Source: Deltaproteobacteria bacterium
GTDB taxonomy: Bacteria; Desulfobacterota; Desulfobacteria; Desulfobacterales; QNYZ01
DNA: 37,864 nucleotides
NCBI GenBank assembly: GCA_003973265.1
Contig: QNYZ01000069.1
Span: 1 to 37,864 of the forward strand
Reading direction: 5' to 3'
Made by a program: the position numbers and the translations under genes. The notes beneath the pieces are model-generated. The model searched no databases. It was given only the letters and a program-made list of their open reading frames with translations, and was not told the origin of the DNA. How positions within the stretch are numbered: the first letter of the stretch is position 1; each line of letters begins with the position of its first letter. Of this stretch, positions 21,220-29,497 are shown one piece after another.

Positions 21220-23970
21220 TCACCGGGTAGCAGCCGGCCTGGTACGGTCCCGTCTCTGAACCGGCAGGGTAAAAGAAAAAGTAGTTCCCTGGCCCAGCCG
21301 GCTGTCAACCCATATTTTTCCGCCATGATATTCGATAATATGTTTGGCAATGGACAGCCCCAGTCCGCTGCCCGAAGGCCGGCCCTTACCCGTAAAAGCG
21401 ACCTGCCGGAATCTTTCGAAAATTATCTTTTGATCTTCGAGCGTAATGCCGGCGCCATTGTCGGCCACATTGATCTGAATCTCTTCCGGCCTCAGGATGA
21501 TCGAAATATCGATTTGCCCTGATTCGGAAGGACAAAATTTTACGGCATTGGCAACCAGGTTGATCATTACCTGTACCAGCCGGTCCTTGTCCCCTTCAAT
21601 TTCAGGAATCTCGTCAGGTAAATCCAGGTGGATCCGGATGTGTCGGTTTTGAATCAATTGATTAATCCCGGTGATCGCCTGGTGAATAACCGACCGGGGG
21701 TCAACTTTCGCCACTTGCCAATCCATCCGCCCGGATTCGAGCTTTTGAAAATCGAGTACCTGGTTGATCAAACGGGTGAGACGTTCACTTTCCTTGATGA
21801 TAATACCGGCAAATTCCACCCTTCGGGTGGCCCCCAGCGACGGGCTGTCGTGGATGATCTCGGCAATGGAACGAACGGCCGTCAGGGGCGTACGCAATTC
21901 ATGTGTAACCGTTGAGATGAATTCATCCTTTAAACTATCGAGCTCTTTCAGGCGTTCGTTGGCCGCTTTCAAGTTCTCCGTGACTTTCTCCAGTTCCTGG
22001 CTGTGGGCAATCACCTGGCGGGTTTCGTCGAGGATTCCCATGACTTCCTCGATTCCCAGCGGTTCCTCTTTTACCACGGACGAAACCATGATCCGGGCGG
22101 AAGCGGAGCCGATGGCGCCGGCGAGAAGCTTTTCGGAAAATTCCACCAGCCCGGCATCCGCTGTCACATTTTTATCCCAGTTGAGGTTTCTTTTCTGTGC
22201 ATAGGCAAACAGGGCATAATCGGCTCTTTCTTCCCCCAGACACCTGGCCAGCAATGCCCGCAGATCCGGTATCGAAGCCGTACCCCGCCAGAAAGGGGAA
22301 TCAAGCCCCCGCCTGGAAAAGCGGAAAACATCCACGAACAGGGCGGCCTGGGTATGCTCCATGGCCGACGGCCGGCTGAACAGTGAGACCGCCACATAGG
22401 CCGCCACATTGGCCAGGATGCTTAAAAATACCGCATTGGCGATGGGGTCGTTGGCCGTCATACCGATATTCAGCCCGAAGAGCTCAAACGGTTTTAACAG
22501 GCTGATTCCGAAGGGGCCGTCTGTAATCAATGACCAGGGGAGCAGCCCGGCCTGGGCAATGGAGGGCAGAACCAGGGTGTAGGCCCACACAATAAAACCG
22601 GCAGACAACCCGGCCAGCGCGCCATTGCGGTTTCCGCCTTTCCAGAACAGACCGCCGATAATGGCCGGTGCAAACTGGGAAACGGCGGTAAATGAGATGA
22701 GTCCGATCGATACCAGTGTGTAATGTTCTCCAATCAAGTGAAAATAGAGGTAGCCCAGCAACACCACGGCAATGATGCTCGTTCGCCGAATCGTCAGGAG
22801 AAAGCCGGGTAAATCGGTTATTTCGGAAAAACGACCGGAAGGTATTTTCAATAGCACGGGTACGATCAGGTTGTTGCTCAGCATGGTGGACAGTGCCACG
22901 GTTTCAACGATGACCATGCCGGTTGCTGCGGATAATCCGCCGATATAGACAAAGAGGGCCAATCCGGAATGCCCATGAATCATGGGCAGGCTCAGAACAA
23001 ACGTGTCGGCATCCACCCCACCGGAAAATGCCATCATTCCACCGAAGGCCACCGGCAGGACAAATATATTGATCACCAGCATATACAGGGGAAACAGCCA
23101 GATGGCCTTGTTCAGATGTTTTTCATCCACATTTTCAACAACGGTCACCTGGAACTGGCGGGGAAGACAGATGAAAGCCAGCATGGCCAGGAAAATATAC
23201 ATGGTCCACCCGGCATAGGTTTCGGGCGTTTGGTTTAAAATAAACAATTCCTTGATGGCCGGAATCACCTCGGCCTGCCCGAACAGATCCCCAAACCCAT
23301 CAAATATGCCGAAGGTAACAAAGATGCCGACCGCCAGAAAAGCAACCAGTTTGACAATCGACTCAAAGGCGATGGCCGCCACGAGGCCTTCATGACGTTC
23401 GGTGGCCTCCAGGTTCCGGGTGCCGAAAAGGATGGCAAAAAGCGCCAGCGCCCAGGCGATATAAAACGCATTATCTTCGACAAACGACACCTTTGAATAA
23501 TCAATGTGAGTCGATACATCCGGATAGCTGCTGATCAGGTGAAATGTCGTTGAAACGGCTTTTAACTGAAGCGAAATATAGGGAACGATACCGAATACGG
23601 CAATAATGGTCACCATGCCGCCCAGGGTTGCGCTCTTTCCGTAGCGGGACGACACAAAGTCGGCGATGGTGGTAATGCGGTGAATTTTGCTGATATGAAT
23701 GATTTTACGCAATATCAGCCACCCCAGGGTCGCCATCAGCGTCGGACCGAGGTAAATGGGTAAAAAGCCAACCCCCGTTTTCGCGGCACGCCCCACGCTG
23801 CCGTAAAAGGTCCAGGCGGTGCAGTATACGGCCATGGACAGCGCATAAATATATGGATTGCTGACGATACTGCGGCCTTCATCGGCACGCTTGTCACCGA
23901 AATAGGCGATGGCAAACAACAATCCCACGTATCCAAAGGAAGCGACTATAATCGTCCAGGTATTGAGCAT
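21220..23970 (-). CDS. Symporter-linked sensor histidine kinase (SSS-STAC-HK, CbrA/CrbS-like)
   Basis: A 916-residue protein with a sodium:solute symporter domain of about 13 helices (1-535), a STAC domain (about 570-640, with LVEFSEKLLAGAIGSASARI), a coiled coil (645-685) and a complete kinase core. That core has H690 (VTHELRTPL), N box NLVANAVKF (N804/N808), G1 DNGAGI (837-842) and G2 GSGLGLS (867-873). Such proteins sense or move a solute and signal through the kinase: CbrA responds to histidine/C:N status and CrbS controls acs in gammaproteobacteria. The location beside acs favours the latter role, by inference. The start at 23970 follows AAGGGG and shares one base with the stop of a small membrane-protein gene. 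No PAS domain is evident. Confidence 0.92.
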   Translation of the reverse strand: MLNTWTIIVASFGYVGLLFAIAYFGDKRADEGRSIVSNPYIYALSMAVYCTAWTFYGSVGRAAKTGVGFLPIYLGPTLMATLGWLILRKIIHISKIHRITTIADFVSSRYGKSATLGGMVTIIAVFGIVPYISLQLKAVSTTFHLISSYPDVSTHIDYSKVSFVEDNAFYIAWALALFAILFGTRNLEATERHEGLVAAIAFESIVKLVAFLAVGIFVTFGIFDGFGDLFGQAEVIPAIKELFILNQTPETYAGWTMYIFLAMLAFICLPRQFQVTVVENVDEKHLNKAIWLFPLYMLVINIFVLPVAFGGMMAFSGGVDADTFVLSLPMIHGHSGLALFVYIGGLSAATGMVIVETVALSTMLSNNLIVPVLLKIPSGRFSEITDLPGFLLTIRRTSIIAVVLLGYLYFHLIGEHYTLVSIGLISFTAVSQFAPAIIGGLFWKGGNRNGALAGLSAGFIVWAYTLVLPSIAQAGLLPWSLITDGPFGISLLKPFELFGLNIGMTANDPIANAVFLSILANVAAYVAVSLFSRPSAMEHTQAALFVDVFRFSRRGLDSPFWRGTASIPDLRALLARCLGEERADYALFAYAQKRNLNWDKNVTADAGLVEFSEKLLAGAIGSASARIMVSSVVKEEPLGIEEVMGILDETRQVIAHSQELEKVTENLKAANERLKELDSLKDEFISTVTHELRTPLTAVRSIAEIIHDSPSLGATRRVEFAGIIIKESERLTRLINQVLDFQKLESGRMDWQVAKVDPRSVIHQAITGINQLIQNRHIRIHLDLPDEIPEIEGDKDRLVQVMINLVANAVKFCPSESGQIDISIILRPEEIQINVADNGAGITLEDQKIIFERFRQVAFTGKGRPSGSGLGLSIAKHIIEYHGGKIWVDSRLGQGTTFSFTLPVQRRDRTRPAATR

Positions 23971-24206
23971 CAGCGCCCCTTGGTGGCAGGAGGTTGCCGC
24001 TGTCGGATGCGGAGGATTCCCTGCGTGACGAAGATGACCAGCACGATCAATCCGGTCCATACGGAAAAAAGATATAAATAGAGCAGGGGGATACCGAATA
24101 CGAGCAGCGGTTGATCAAACAGGGAGAGAAGCGGGTACGTCAGCAGCAAGACGCCGAGAAAAAAGATAGCGGTCAAGGACGCATTTTTAGAACGATTACT
24201 GTTCAT
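23970..24206 (-). CDS. Small two-helix membrane protein coupled to the symporter-kinase
   Basis: A 78-residue protein with two hydrophobic stretches (about 11-29 and 36-61), a short loop and a basic tail (RIRQRQPP). Its stop overlaps the sensor-kinase start by one base (TGATG), so translation is probably coupled. Pseudomonas cbrA is likewise preceded by a small coupled ORF (cbrX), making a CbrX-like role a reasonable guess; sequence identity with it was not tested. The ATG at 24206 lacks a clear Shine-Dalgarno, and an upstream start about 18 codons earlier cannot be ruled out. Confidence 0.65.
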   Translation of the reverse strand: MNSNRSKNASLTAIFFLGVLLLTYPLLSLFDQPLLVFGIPLLYLYLFSVWTGLIVLVIFVTQGILRIRQRQPPATKGR

Positions 24207-24251
24207 GGGAAAAGACCGTCTCGAATGTTTAATTTTGTATTGACTCCGTTT

Positions 24252-24278
24252 AGTATACATAAAGCCGTAGCATGTCAA
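24252..24278 (-). promoter_or_regulatory. Predicted promoter for the small protein-symporter kinase operon
   Basis: On the minus strand TTGACA (24278-24273) and TATACT (24257-24252) are separated by 15 bases. Both hexamers are strong but the spacing is two short of ideal, a layout found in promoters that need an activator. Confidence 0.5.
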
Positions 24279-24347
24279 ACAATCCGGCCGCCTGCCGCTG
24301 GCAGGAAGAATGGGTATCACAGATCCCTGCTGTTACCGACATCCCCC

Positions 24348-24375
24348 TTGCCAAAGGAAAAAAATACGGTATTAT
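24348..24375 (+). promoter_or_regulatory. Predicted promoter for the SPL-like gene
   Basis: TTGCCA (24348-24353), 16-base spacer, TATTAT (24370-24375); both hexamers match 5/6. Transcription should begin near 24382, leaving only about eight bases before the short leader ORF at 24390. Confidence 0.45.
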
Positions 24376-24389
24376 TGCTTTCAAAAAAC

Positions 24390-24449
24390 ATGGCCGAACA
24401 CAAAAATCAACCTGAATGCCGCATAAAGCAGGACAATAACAGCCAATGA
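24390..24449 (+). CDS. Possible 19-residue leader peptide overlapping the SPL-like gene
   Basis: ATG at 24390 opens a 19-codon frame (MAEHKNQPECRIKQDNNSQ) that ends in a TGA overlapping the SPL-like start (ATGA at 24446-24449). The downstream gene has no visible Shine-Dalgarno, so coupled translation from this leader would explain how it is translated. No ribosome site is seen for the leader either, and it may be near-leaderless. The evidence is positional only. Confidence 0.3.
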   Translation: MAEHKNQPECRIKQDNNSQ

Positions 24450-25549
24450 CGATTGCCAGAATTTTTATTGACCGGGAAGTGGCGTCTCATCCCAATACGC
24501 AAACACTGCTCAGTCATTTCGACGTGCCGACTGAAATCGTCGATTCCGCCAATACGGTGCACGCGCACGTCCGCAGCGCATCTGATCCAATCCAGACGGG
24601 TAAACAGGTTCTCTTTATTACGGCAAACCGGGGCCGGTTTATCCGGTCCTGCCCGGGGACACGTACCTATACCTGCTGCGGGTATCAAATTCTTCACATC
24701 GGTACCTACTGCACCATGGATTGCGCTTATTGTATCCTTCAATCCTATTTTCACCCACCGGTGCTGCAGTTTTTTGTCAACCATGAAGATATGCGGGCAG
24801 AGCTGGATGACTTTTTTAAGATCCAGGCCATTTCCCGTATCGGCACCGGTGAATTTACGGACAGCCTGATCTGGGAACCGTGGACATCGTTGTCTCGATC
24901 GCTGGTCTCCCGATTTTCCCTGCAGTCCAGCGCCGTTCTTGAACTAAAAACCAAGACAACGGCCATCGACACCCTGCTGGATCTAGATCATCGAAAAAAA
25001 ACGATTCTGGCCTGGTCGCTCAATACCCCCCGGATTATCCGCTCCGAAGAGCGGGGAACGGCATCTCTGCCTGCCCGCCTGCGGGCGGCGGCATCCGGCC
25101 AGGCCCATGGCTACCCGCTGGCATTCCATTTTGATCCGCTGGTTATTTATGACGGATGTGAAAGCGAATACCTCGAGGTCATCGAAACCCTCTTTACCCG
25201 TATCCAGCCGGACCGTATCGTCTGGATCAGTATCGGCACCTTCCGGTTTATGTCTCCATTGAAAAAGACGATTGAGCAGCGCTTTAAAAATTCAAAGATT
25301 ATCTATGGTGAATTCATCCCGGGCCTGGATGGAAAAATGCGCTATTTCAAGCCGTTGCGAATCCGACTCTATCGGCGGATCATTGCGGCCATCCGGATGC
25401 ATGCACCGGATGTCCTGGTCTATTTTTGCATGGAAGACGATGAGGTCTGGCAAAAATCCATGGGATTCATTCCCAAGGCGCAGGGAGGGCTGGCTGCCAT
25501 GCTGGATAAACGGGCCAGTGAAAAATGCGGCCTTGGAATAACGCCTTAG
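24446..25549 (+). CDS. Spore photoproduct lyase-like radical SAM protein
   Basis: A 367-residue protein of the SplB/COG1533-like group. The radical SAM cluster motif CTMDCAYC is at residues 89-96 (C89, C93, C96), preceded by the family segment CPGTRTYTCCGYQILHIGTYC. True spore photoproduct lyases repair UV-induced thymine adducts in spore DNA, and this organism shows no sign of sporulating. In B. subtilis SPL the H-atom donor cysteine lies in a short segment after the cluster; the matching stretch here is RIGTGEFTDSL (131-141) with no Cys. The enzyme may therefore act on another substrate or use another donor. The nuclease gene follows 28 bases later and may be cotranscribed. Confidence 0.8.
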   Translation: MTIARIFIDREVASHPNTQTLLSHFDVPTEIVDSANTVHAHVRSASDPIQTGKQVLFITANRGRFIRSCPGTRTYTCCGYQILHIGTYCTMDCAYCILQSYFHPPVLQFFVNHEDMRAELDDFFKIQAISRIGTGEFTDSLIWEPWTSLSRSLVSRFSLQSSAVLELKTKTTAIDTLLDLDHRKKTILAWSLNTPRIIRSEERGTASLPARLRAAASGQAHGYPLAFHFDPLVIYDGCESEYLEVIETLFTRIQPDRIVWISIGTFRFMSPLKKTIEQRFKNSKIIYGEFIPGLDGKMRYFKPLRIRLYRRIIAAIRMHAPDVLVYFCMEDDEVWQKSMGFIPKAQGGLAAMLDKRASEKCGLGITP

Positions 25550-25577
25550 CTGATCTGGAAGACAGAAGGGATACCGC

Positions 25578-26282
25578 GTGAGAAAGATCTGGCGGATAAT
25601 AAAATGGTGGGCCGTGGTGGTCGCGTTTGTCGTCGCGGGTACGGCATTTATCCATGGCCGGGAGGGGACGACTTCAGGCCGGGCGCAGGATCCATCATCC
25701 GGCGGGGTGCACGTCCGGTGGGTTTATGACGGAGATACCATTATGCTGGCAGACGGCCGGCGGCTTCGGTACCTCGGCGTCAATACACCGGAAATAGACT
25801 CTAAATATCACCGGGGACAGCCGTATGCTTTCGTGGCCAAACGATTTAATCGTAAACTGGTGGGCAAACAGGATATCCGGATCGAACTTGACGGGAGGAA
25901 GAAAGATCGGTATGGCCGCCTGCTGGCCTATGTCTTTCTGCCCGACGGAACACTCGTCAGCCAGCAGTTGATCATAAAGGGATACGGGTATTTTTACCCC
26001 GTAGCGCGACCGGGAAAGTACGATAAGCGCCTGTTAAAAGCACAACGCCAGGCCATGTCGGTGAAAACAGGGATATGGCGGAAATGGCGGGAGCCGGGAA
26101 ATGGCAGGGGCTATATCGGAAATCGGCGGTCCAGGCGATTTCACCGGGTCCATTGCCGGGACGGCAAAAAGATTTCCCGCAAAAACAGACGCCATTTTGA
26201 TACCATGTGGGATGCATTCCAGGCGGGCTATGCACCGGCCAAAGGGTGTATCAATGGTCAACTCGGATGGCATACCCCATAA
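25578..26282 (+). CDS. Staphylococcal-nuclease homologue with C-terminal Ada-like Cys domain
   Basis: A 234-residue protein starting at GTG (GAAGGG upstream) with an N-terminal hydrophobic helix (about 9-25) that should export or anchor it. The SNase domain (about 44-170) has the calcium and catalytic set: YDGDT (D51, D53), R64 and E72 in RYLGVNTPE with the same eight-residue spacing as R35-E43 of nuclease, and R114 in DRYGR, matching R87. After it comes a tail with YIGNRRSRRFHRVHC, KKISRKNRRHF and AGYAPAKGC. This resembles the Ada metal-binding/Ada-like fold also attached to some SNase proteins; only two cysteines are clear. It likely degrades DNA or RNA in the periplasm or outside. A strong terminator follows. 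Confidence 0.85.
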   Translation: MRKIWRIIKWWAVVVAFVVAGTAFIHGREGTTSGRAQDPSSGGVHVRWVYDGDTIMLADGRRLRYLGVNTPEIDSKYHRGQPYAFVAKRFNRKLVGKQDIRIELDGRKKDRYGRLLAYVFLPDGTLVSQQLIIKGYGYFYPVARPGKYDKRLLKAQRQAMSVKTGIWRKWREPGNGRGYIGNRRSRRFHRVHCRDGKKISRKNRRHFDTMWDAFQAGYAPAKGCINGQLGWHTP

Positions 26283-26283
26283 A

Positions 26284-26316
26284 AAAACCGGCGAGCTGTC
26301 TTGGCCCGCCGGTTTT
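26284..26316. terminator. Bidirectional intrinsic terminator
   Basis: AAAACCGGC (26284-26292) pairs with GCCGGTTTT (26308-26316), nine base pairs with A and T tracts built into the stem. It separates the convergent nuclease and EF-G-like genes. Confidence 0.85.
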
Positions 26317-26385
26317 ATTTATTCCTGTTTATTCCCGTTCCCCGTGAGGGATCAGGCCACCTGTGATACCAGGTTCTGTATGATA

Positions 26386-28467
26386 TCAGGCACTTTCTTC
26401 CCTTTCCTTGTTGGCGGCTTCAATGACTTTTTCCGCCAGTTGACTGGGCACTTCCTCGTAATGGGAAAATTCCATGGTAAAGACACCCCGTCCGCCGGTG
26501 ATTGAACGAAGATCCGGTGCGTATGTGAGAAACTCCGCCATGGGTACCTGGGCCTTGATCACCTGGTTTTTTCCTTCGGTGTCCATGCCCATTACCCGGC
26601 CGCGACGGCCGTTCAGATCGCCCATAATATCGCCCATATAATCATCCGGGGTGGTAATGGTCACATCCATGATCGGTTCCAGCAGGACGGGATTGGCTTC
26701 AGAGACGGCCTTTTTAAAGGCCAGTGAACCGGCGATTTTAAATGCCATTTCCGAAGAATCGACGGCATGAAAAGAACCATCGTTCAGGGTAACCCGGAAA
26801 TCCACCGCCGGATAGCCGGCCAGGACGCCTCGTTCCGCGGCTTCAATGATCCCCTTTTCCACGGCCGGAATATAGGTTTTGGGGATGGCGCCGCCGACGA
26901 TCGCATCTACAAATTCAAATCCCTGTCCCCTGGGCAGGGGCTCCATGTCAATCCAGCAATCGCCGAACTGCCCATGTCCGCCGGTCTGCTTTTTATGTCT
27001 TCCCTGGGCGCGCACTTTCTTCTTGATCGTTTCCCGGTAGGGAACCTTGGGCAGGGCCAGTTCGACTTCAACGTTGAATTTTCGTTTCATTTTTTCAACG
27101 GCAGTTTCGATATGAATCTGCCCGGCGCCGGAAATGATCGTCTGCCCGGTTTCCGCATTCCTTTCCAGCTTCAGCGCGACATCCTCTTCAAGCAACTTGG
27201 CCAGAGAGGAAAAAATTTTATCTTCATCCCCTTTCGATTTGGGCGATATTGCATAAGAGATCAGGTTGGGCAGCGGTTCGGCGCAGGCAAAGGTAACCGG
27301 ATCCGTCTCATCGCACAAGGTGTCGCCGGTCTCGGTTTCCTTTAATTTGGCAACGGCGACGACTGAGCCCGGACCGGCACCACTGATCTGTTTCTGTTCC
27401 TTGCCGGTAACGGCCAGCAACTGGTTGAATCGTTCCCTGCTTTCCTTGTTGACGTTATAAAAGGTTCCGTCACTGCCCAGCTTTCCGGATACAATGCGAA
27501 AAACCGATAATCGCCCCGCATACGGATCGGCGATGGTTTTAAACACAAAAGCGGAAAAAGGCGCATCTTCAAGGGGTTGACGATCAACCGCTTCACCCGA
27601 TGCCGGGTCGACACCGGCTTTGCCGCCCCGCTCCAGAGGTGACGGCAGACAGTCCGTGATTGCATTCAGCAACAGGTCGATACCGATATTACCCGTGGCC
27701 GATCCGCACAATACCGGTACAAATTCCCCCGCCCGGGTTCCTTCGCAAAGCGCCGTTTTCAATTCCTTATCGGTGAGGGTTTCGCCTTCCAGATATCGCT
27801 CGAGCAGGTCATCGTCGGTCTCGGCGATATTTTCGACCATGGCTTCCCTTTCACTTTCGACTTCGTCCAGCATGTCCGACGGGATATCGGTCTTTGTCGA
27901 TTTGCCGGTCTCGTCGTACAGGTAGGCCTGCATGTCGATCAGGTCCACAACTCCCTTAAAATCAGCCTCTTTGCCGATGGGAAGTTGAATCATCAATGGT
28001 TTGGGGGTAAGTATTTTTACGGCATCTTCAACTGTCCGGCGAAAGCTCGCTCTTTCCCGGTCCAGCTTGTTGATAAACATGATCCGCGGCAGGTTGAATT
28101 CATCGGCAAAATTCCATCCCTGCTCCGTCTGGACTTTTACACCGTCCACGCCGTCTACTACCACCACGGCCCCGTCGGCCGCCTGCATGCACAGCCGGGT
28201 ATCGCTGAAAAAATTCTGATCTCCGGGGGTATCGATCAAGGTCACGGTATGGCCAGCCCACTTAAGCTGATGGAATCCGGTGCTGACGCTTGACTGCCGT
28301 CTGGTCTCTTCGGGCTCAAAATCCATGGTTGTATTGCCGTCTTCAACCCGCCCCAGGCGGTTGATAACACCGGTATTGAACAGCAGGACTTCCGAGATGG
28401 AAGTTTTTCCTGCACCGCCATGGCCTATCAGTACGACATTCCGCAATTTCTCGACCGCTTCAGTCAT
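26386..28467 (-). CDS. Elongation factor G-like GTPase (EF-G2 type)
   Basis: A 693-residue translational GTPase with the five-domain EF-G layout. The P-loop is GHGGAGKT (15-22) instead of the canonical AHIDAGKT, and switch I reads RRQSSVST in place of RGITI. G3 is DTPGDQNF and G4 is NKLD. Domain IV has KKQTGGHGQFGD where EF-G has KxSGGRGQYGH, and the end has the domain V segment RSITGGRGVFTMEFSHYEEVP. These differences mark it as the EF-G-like branch (PRK12740 type), whose role is uncertain: a specialised translocation, recycling or stress factor. It is not the housekeeping fusA, which normally sits in the str operon. AAGGAG precedes the ATG. Confidence 0.9.
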   Translation of the reverse strand: MTEAVEKLRNVVLIGHGGAGKTSISEVLLFNTGVINRLGRVEDGNTTMDFEPEETRRQSSVSTGFHQLKWAGHTVTLIDTPGDQNFFSDTRLCMQAADGAVVVVDGVDGVKVQTEQGWNFADEFNLPRIMFINKLDRERASFRRTVEDAVKILTPKPLMIQLPIGKEADFKGVVDLIDMQAYLYDETGKSTKTDIPSDMLDEVESEREAMVENIAETDDDLLERYLEGETLTDKELKTALCEGTRAGEFVPVLCGSATGNIGIDLLLNAITDCLPSPLERGGKAGVDPASGEAVDRQPLEDAPFSAFVFKTIADPYAGRLSVFRIVSGKLGSDGTFYNVNKESRERFNQLLAVTGKEQKQISGAGPGSVVAVAKLKETETGDTLCDETDPVTFACAEPLPNLISYAISPKSKGDEDKIFSSLAKLLEEDVALKLERNAETGQTIISGAGQIHIETAVEKMKRKFNVEVELALPKVPYRETIKKKVRAQGRHKKQTGGHGQFGDCWIDMEPLPRGQGFEFVDAIVGGAIPKTYIPAVEKGIIEAAERGVLAGYPAVDFRVTLNDGSFHAVDSSEMAFKIAGSLAFKKAVSEANPVLLEPIMDVTITTPDDYMGDIMGDLNGRRGRVMGMDTEGKNQVIKAQVPMAEFLTYAPDLRSITGGRGVFTMEFSHYEEVPSQLAEKVIEAANKEREESA

Positions 28468-28743
28468 TGGTTCTCCTTCCTGGAAAATAATGGATACAGC
28501 CCCGACTCACCGGAGCTCAATTGATCATCACGATTGAATTTTCAACCTGCGAGTTCTGGTTTTATGCGCAAGATGATCGTTCGTCCCAATGATATAGATC
28601 ATGCAAACCCTAAAAGGGCTTTTTTATAAATTTTAACGGAAAAAATCAAGGATAATTATCGACTGTTCCCTGTCTCGGATGATCATCAGGCGTCGCGTTT
28701 CTGCCTGGCCGCGACGGGTTCAGGCGGATTCAGGCTGGATCGA
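28468..28743. other. Intergenic region between the EF-G-like gene and tlyA
   Basis: These 276 bases contain the EF-G-like leader and the tlyA 3' end. Only a short hairpin, CCC-taaaa-GGG followed by CTTTTTT near 28608-28626, stands out; it could be a weak terminator for the + direction. I see no gene or confident promoter here. Confidence 0.4.
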
Positions 28744-29487
28744 TTACGCGTTGCGGAGATACATTAAAAATTCGCGGTTCCCCCTGGGGCCGAGAATCGG
28801 CGAGGGGATCGGCCGGCGGCATTTAAAGTTCAGATCACGAAAAAAAGCGGTCAGTTTGTTCAGGATCATGCGGTGCTGGTTCGGATCACGAACAACACCT
28901 TTTTTCCCGACTTTTCCTTTCCCCACCTCAAACTGGGGTTTGATCAGTACAAGCATATGACTTTTGGGTTTCAGGAAGGGCAGGGCAGCAGGAACCACGA
29001 TTTTAAGGGATATAAAACTCGTATCAATCACCACCAGGTCCACCGGCAGAATCGTGCCCGGCGGCATGTGCCGGATATTGGTCCGCTCCATGACCGTCAC
29101 GCGCCTGTCCTGGCGCAGGGACCAGGCCAGTTGTCCATATCCGACATCAACGGCAACTATTTCCCGGGCGCCGTGTTGAAGCAGGCAATCGGTAAAACCA
29201 CCGGTGGACGCCCCGACATCCAGGCACCGGAAACCGCTGACATCCAGGCCAAATTCACGGATTGCCGCTTCGAGTTTCACGCCCCCGCGGCTGACGTAAG
29301 GTATGTCAGACCCCTGCAGCGTGATATCCCGGTCCCGGTCAACCGGATAACCGGCTTTGTCGACCATCTGGCCATCCACCCGCACTTTTCCGGCCAGGAT
29401 CAACGCCTGTGCCCGGTGACGGCTCTGGGCCAGGCCTTTTTCGACCAGTAAGCGGTCAAGACGGTCTTTTTTTCCGTGATTTACGAT
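28744..29487 (-). CDS. tlyA: TlyA family rRNA methyltransferase/S4-domain protein
   Basis: Predicted 247-residue protein with an N-terminal S4 RNA-binding domain (RLDRLLVEKGLAQSRHRAQ, LAGKVRVDG) and an FtsJ-like SAM methyltransferase (VSRGGVKLEAAI, CLDVGASTGGFTDCLLQHGA, VAVDVGYGQLAW). Mycobacterial TlyA 2'-O-methylates 16S and 23S rRNA; hemolysin activity is the older name. The start is unusual: no ATG, GTG or TTG lies in frame between the dxs stop and an internal TTG at 29403, which would delete most of the S4 domain. GAGGAG at the dxs stop is followed six bases later by ATC at 29487, taken here as the probable non-canonical start. The conservative reading is 28744-29403 (219 residues). It is the last gene of the xseA-xseB-ispA-dxs operon. 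Confidence 0.88.
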   Translation of the reverse strand: MVNHGKKDRLDRLLVEKGLAQSRHRAQALILAGKVRVDGQMVDKAGYPVDRDRDITLQGSDIPYVSRGGVKLEAAIREFGLDVSGFRCLDVGASTGGFTDCLLQHGAREIVAVDVGYGQLAWSLRQDRRVTVMERTNIRHMPPGTILPVDLVVIDTSFISLKIVVPAALPFLKPKSHMLVLIKPQFEVGKGKVGKKGVVRDPNQHRMILNKLTAFFRDLNFKCRRPIPSPILGPRGNREFLMYLRNA

Positions 29488-29497
29488 GATTATCTCC

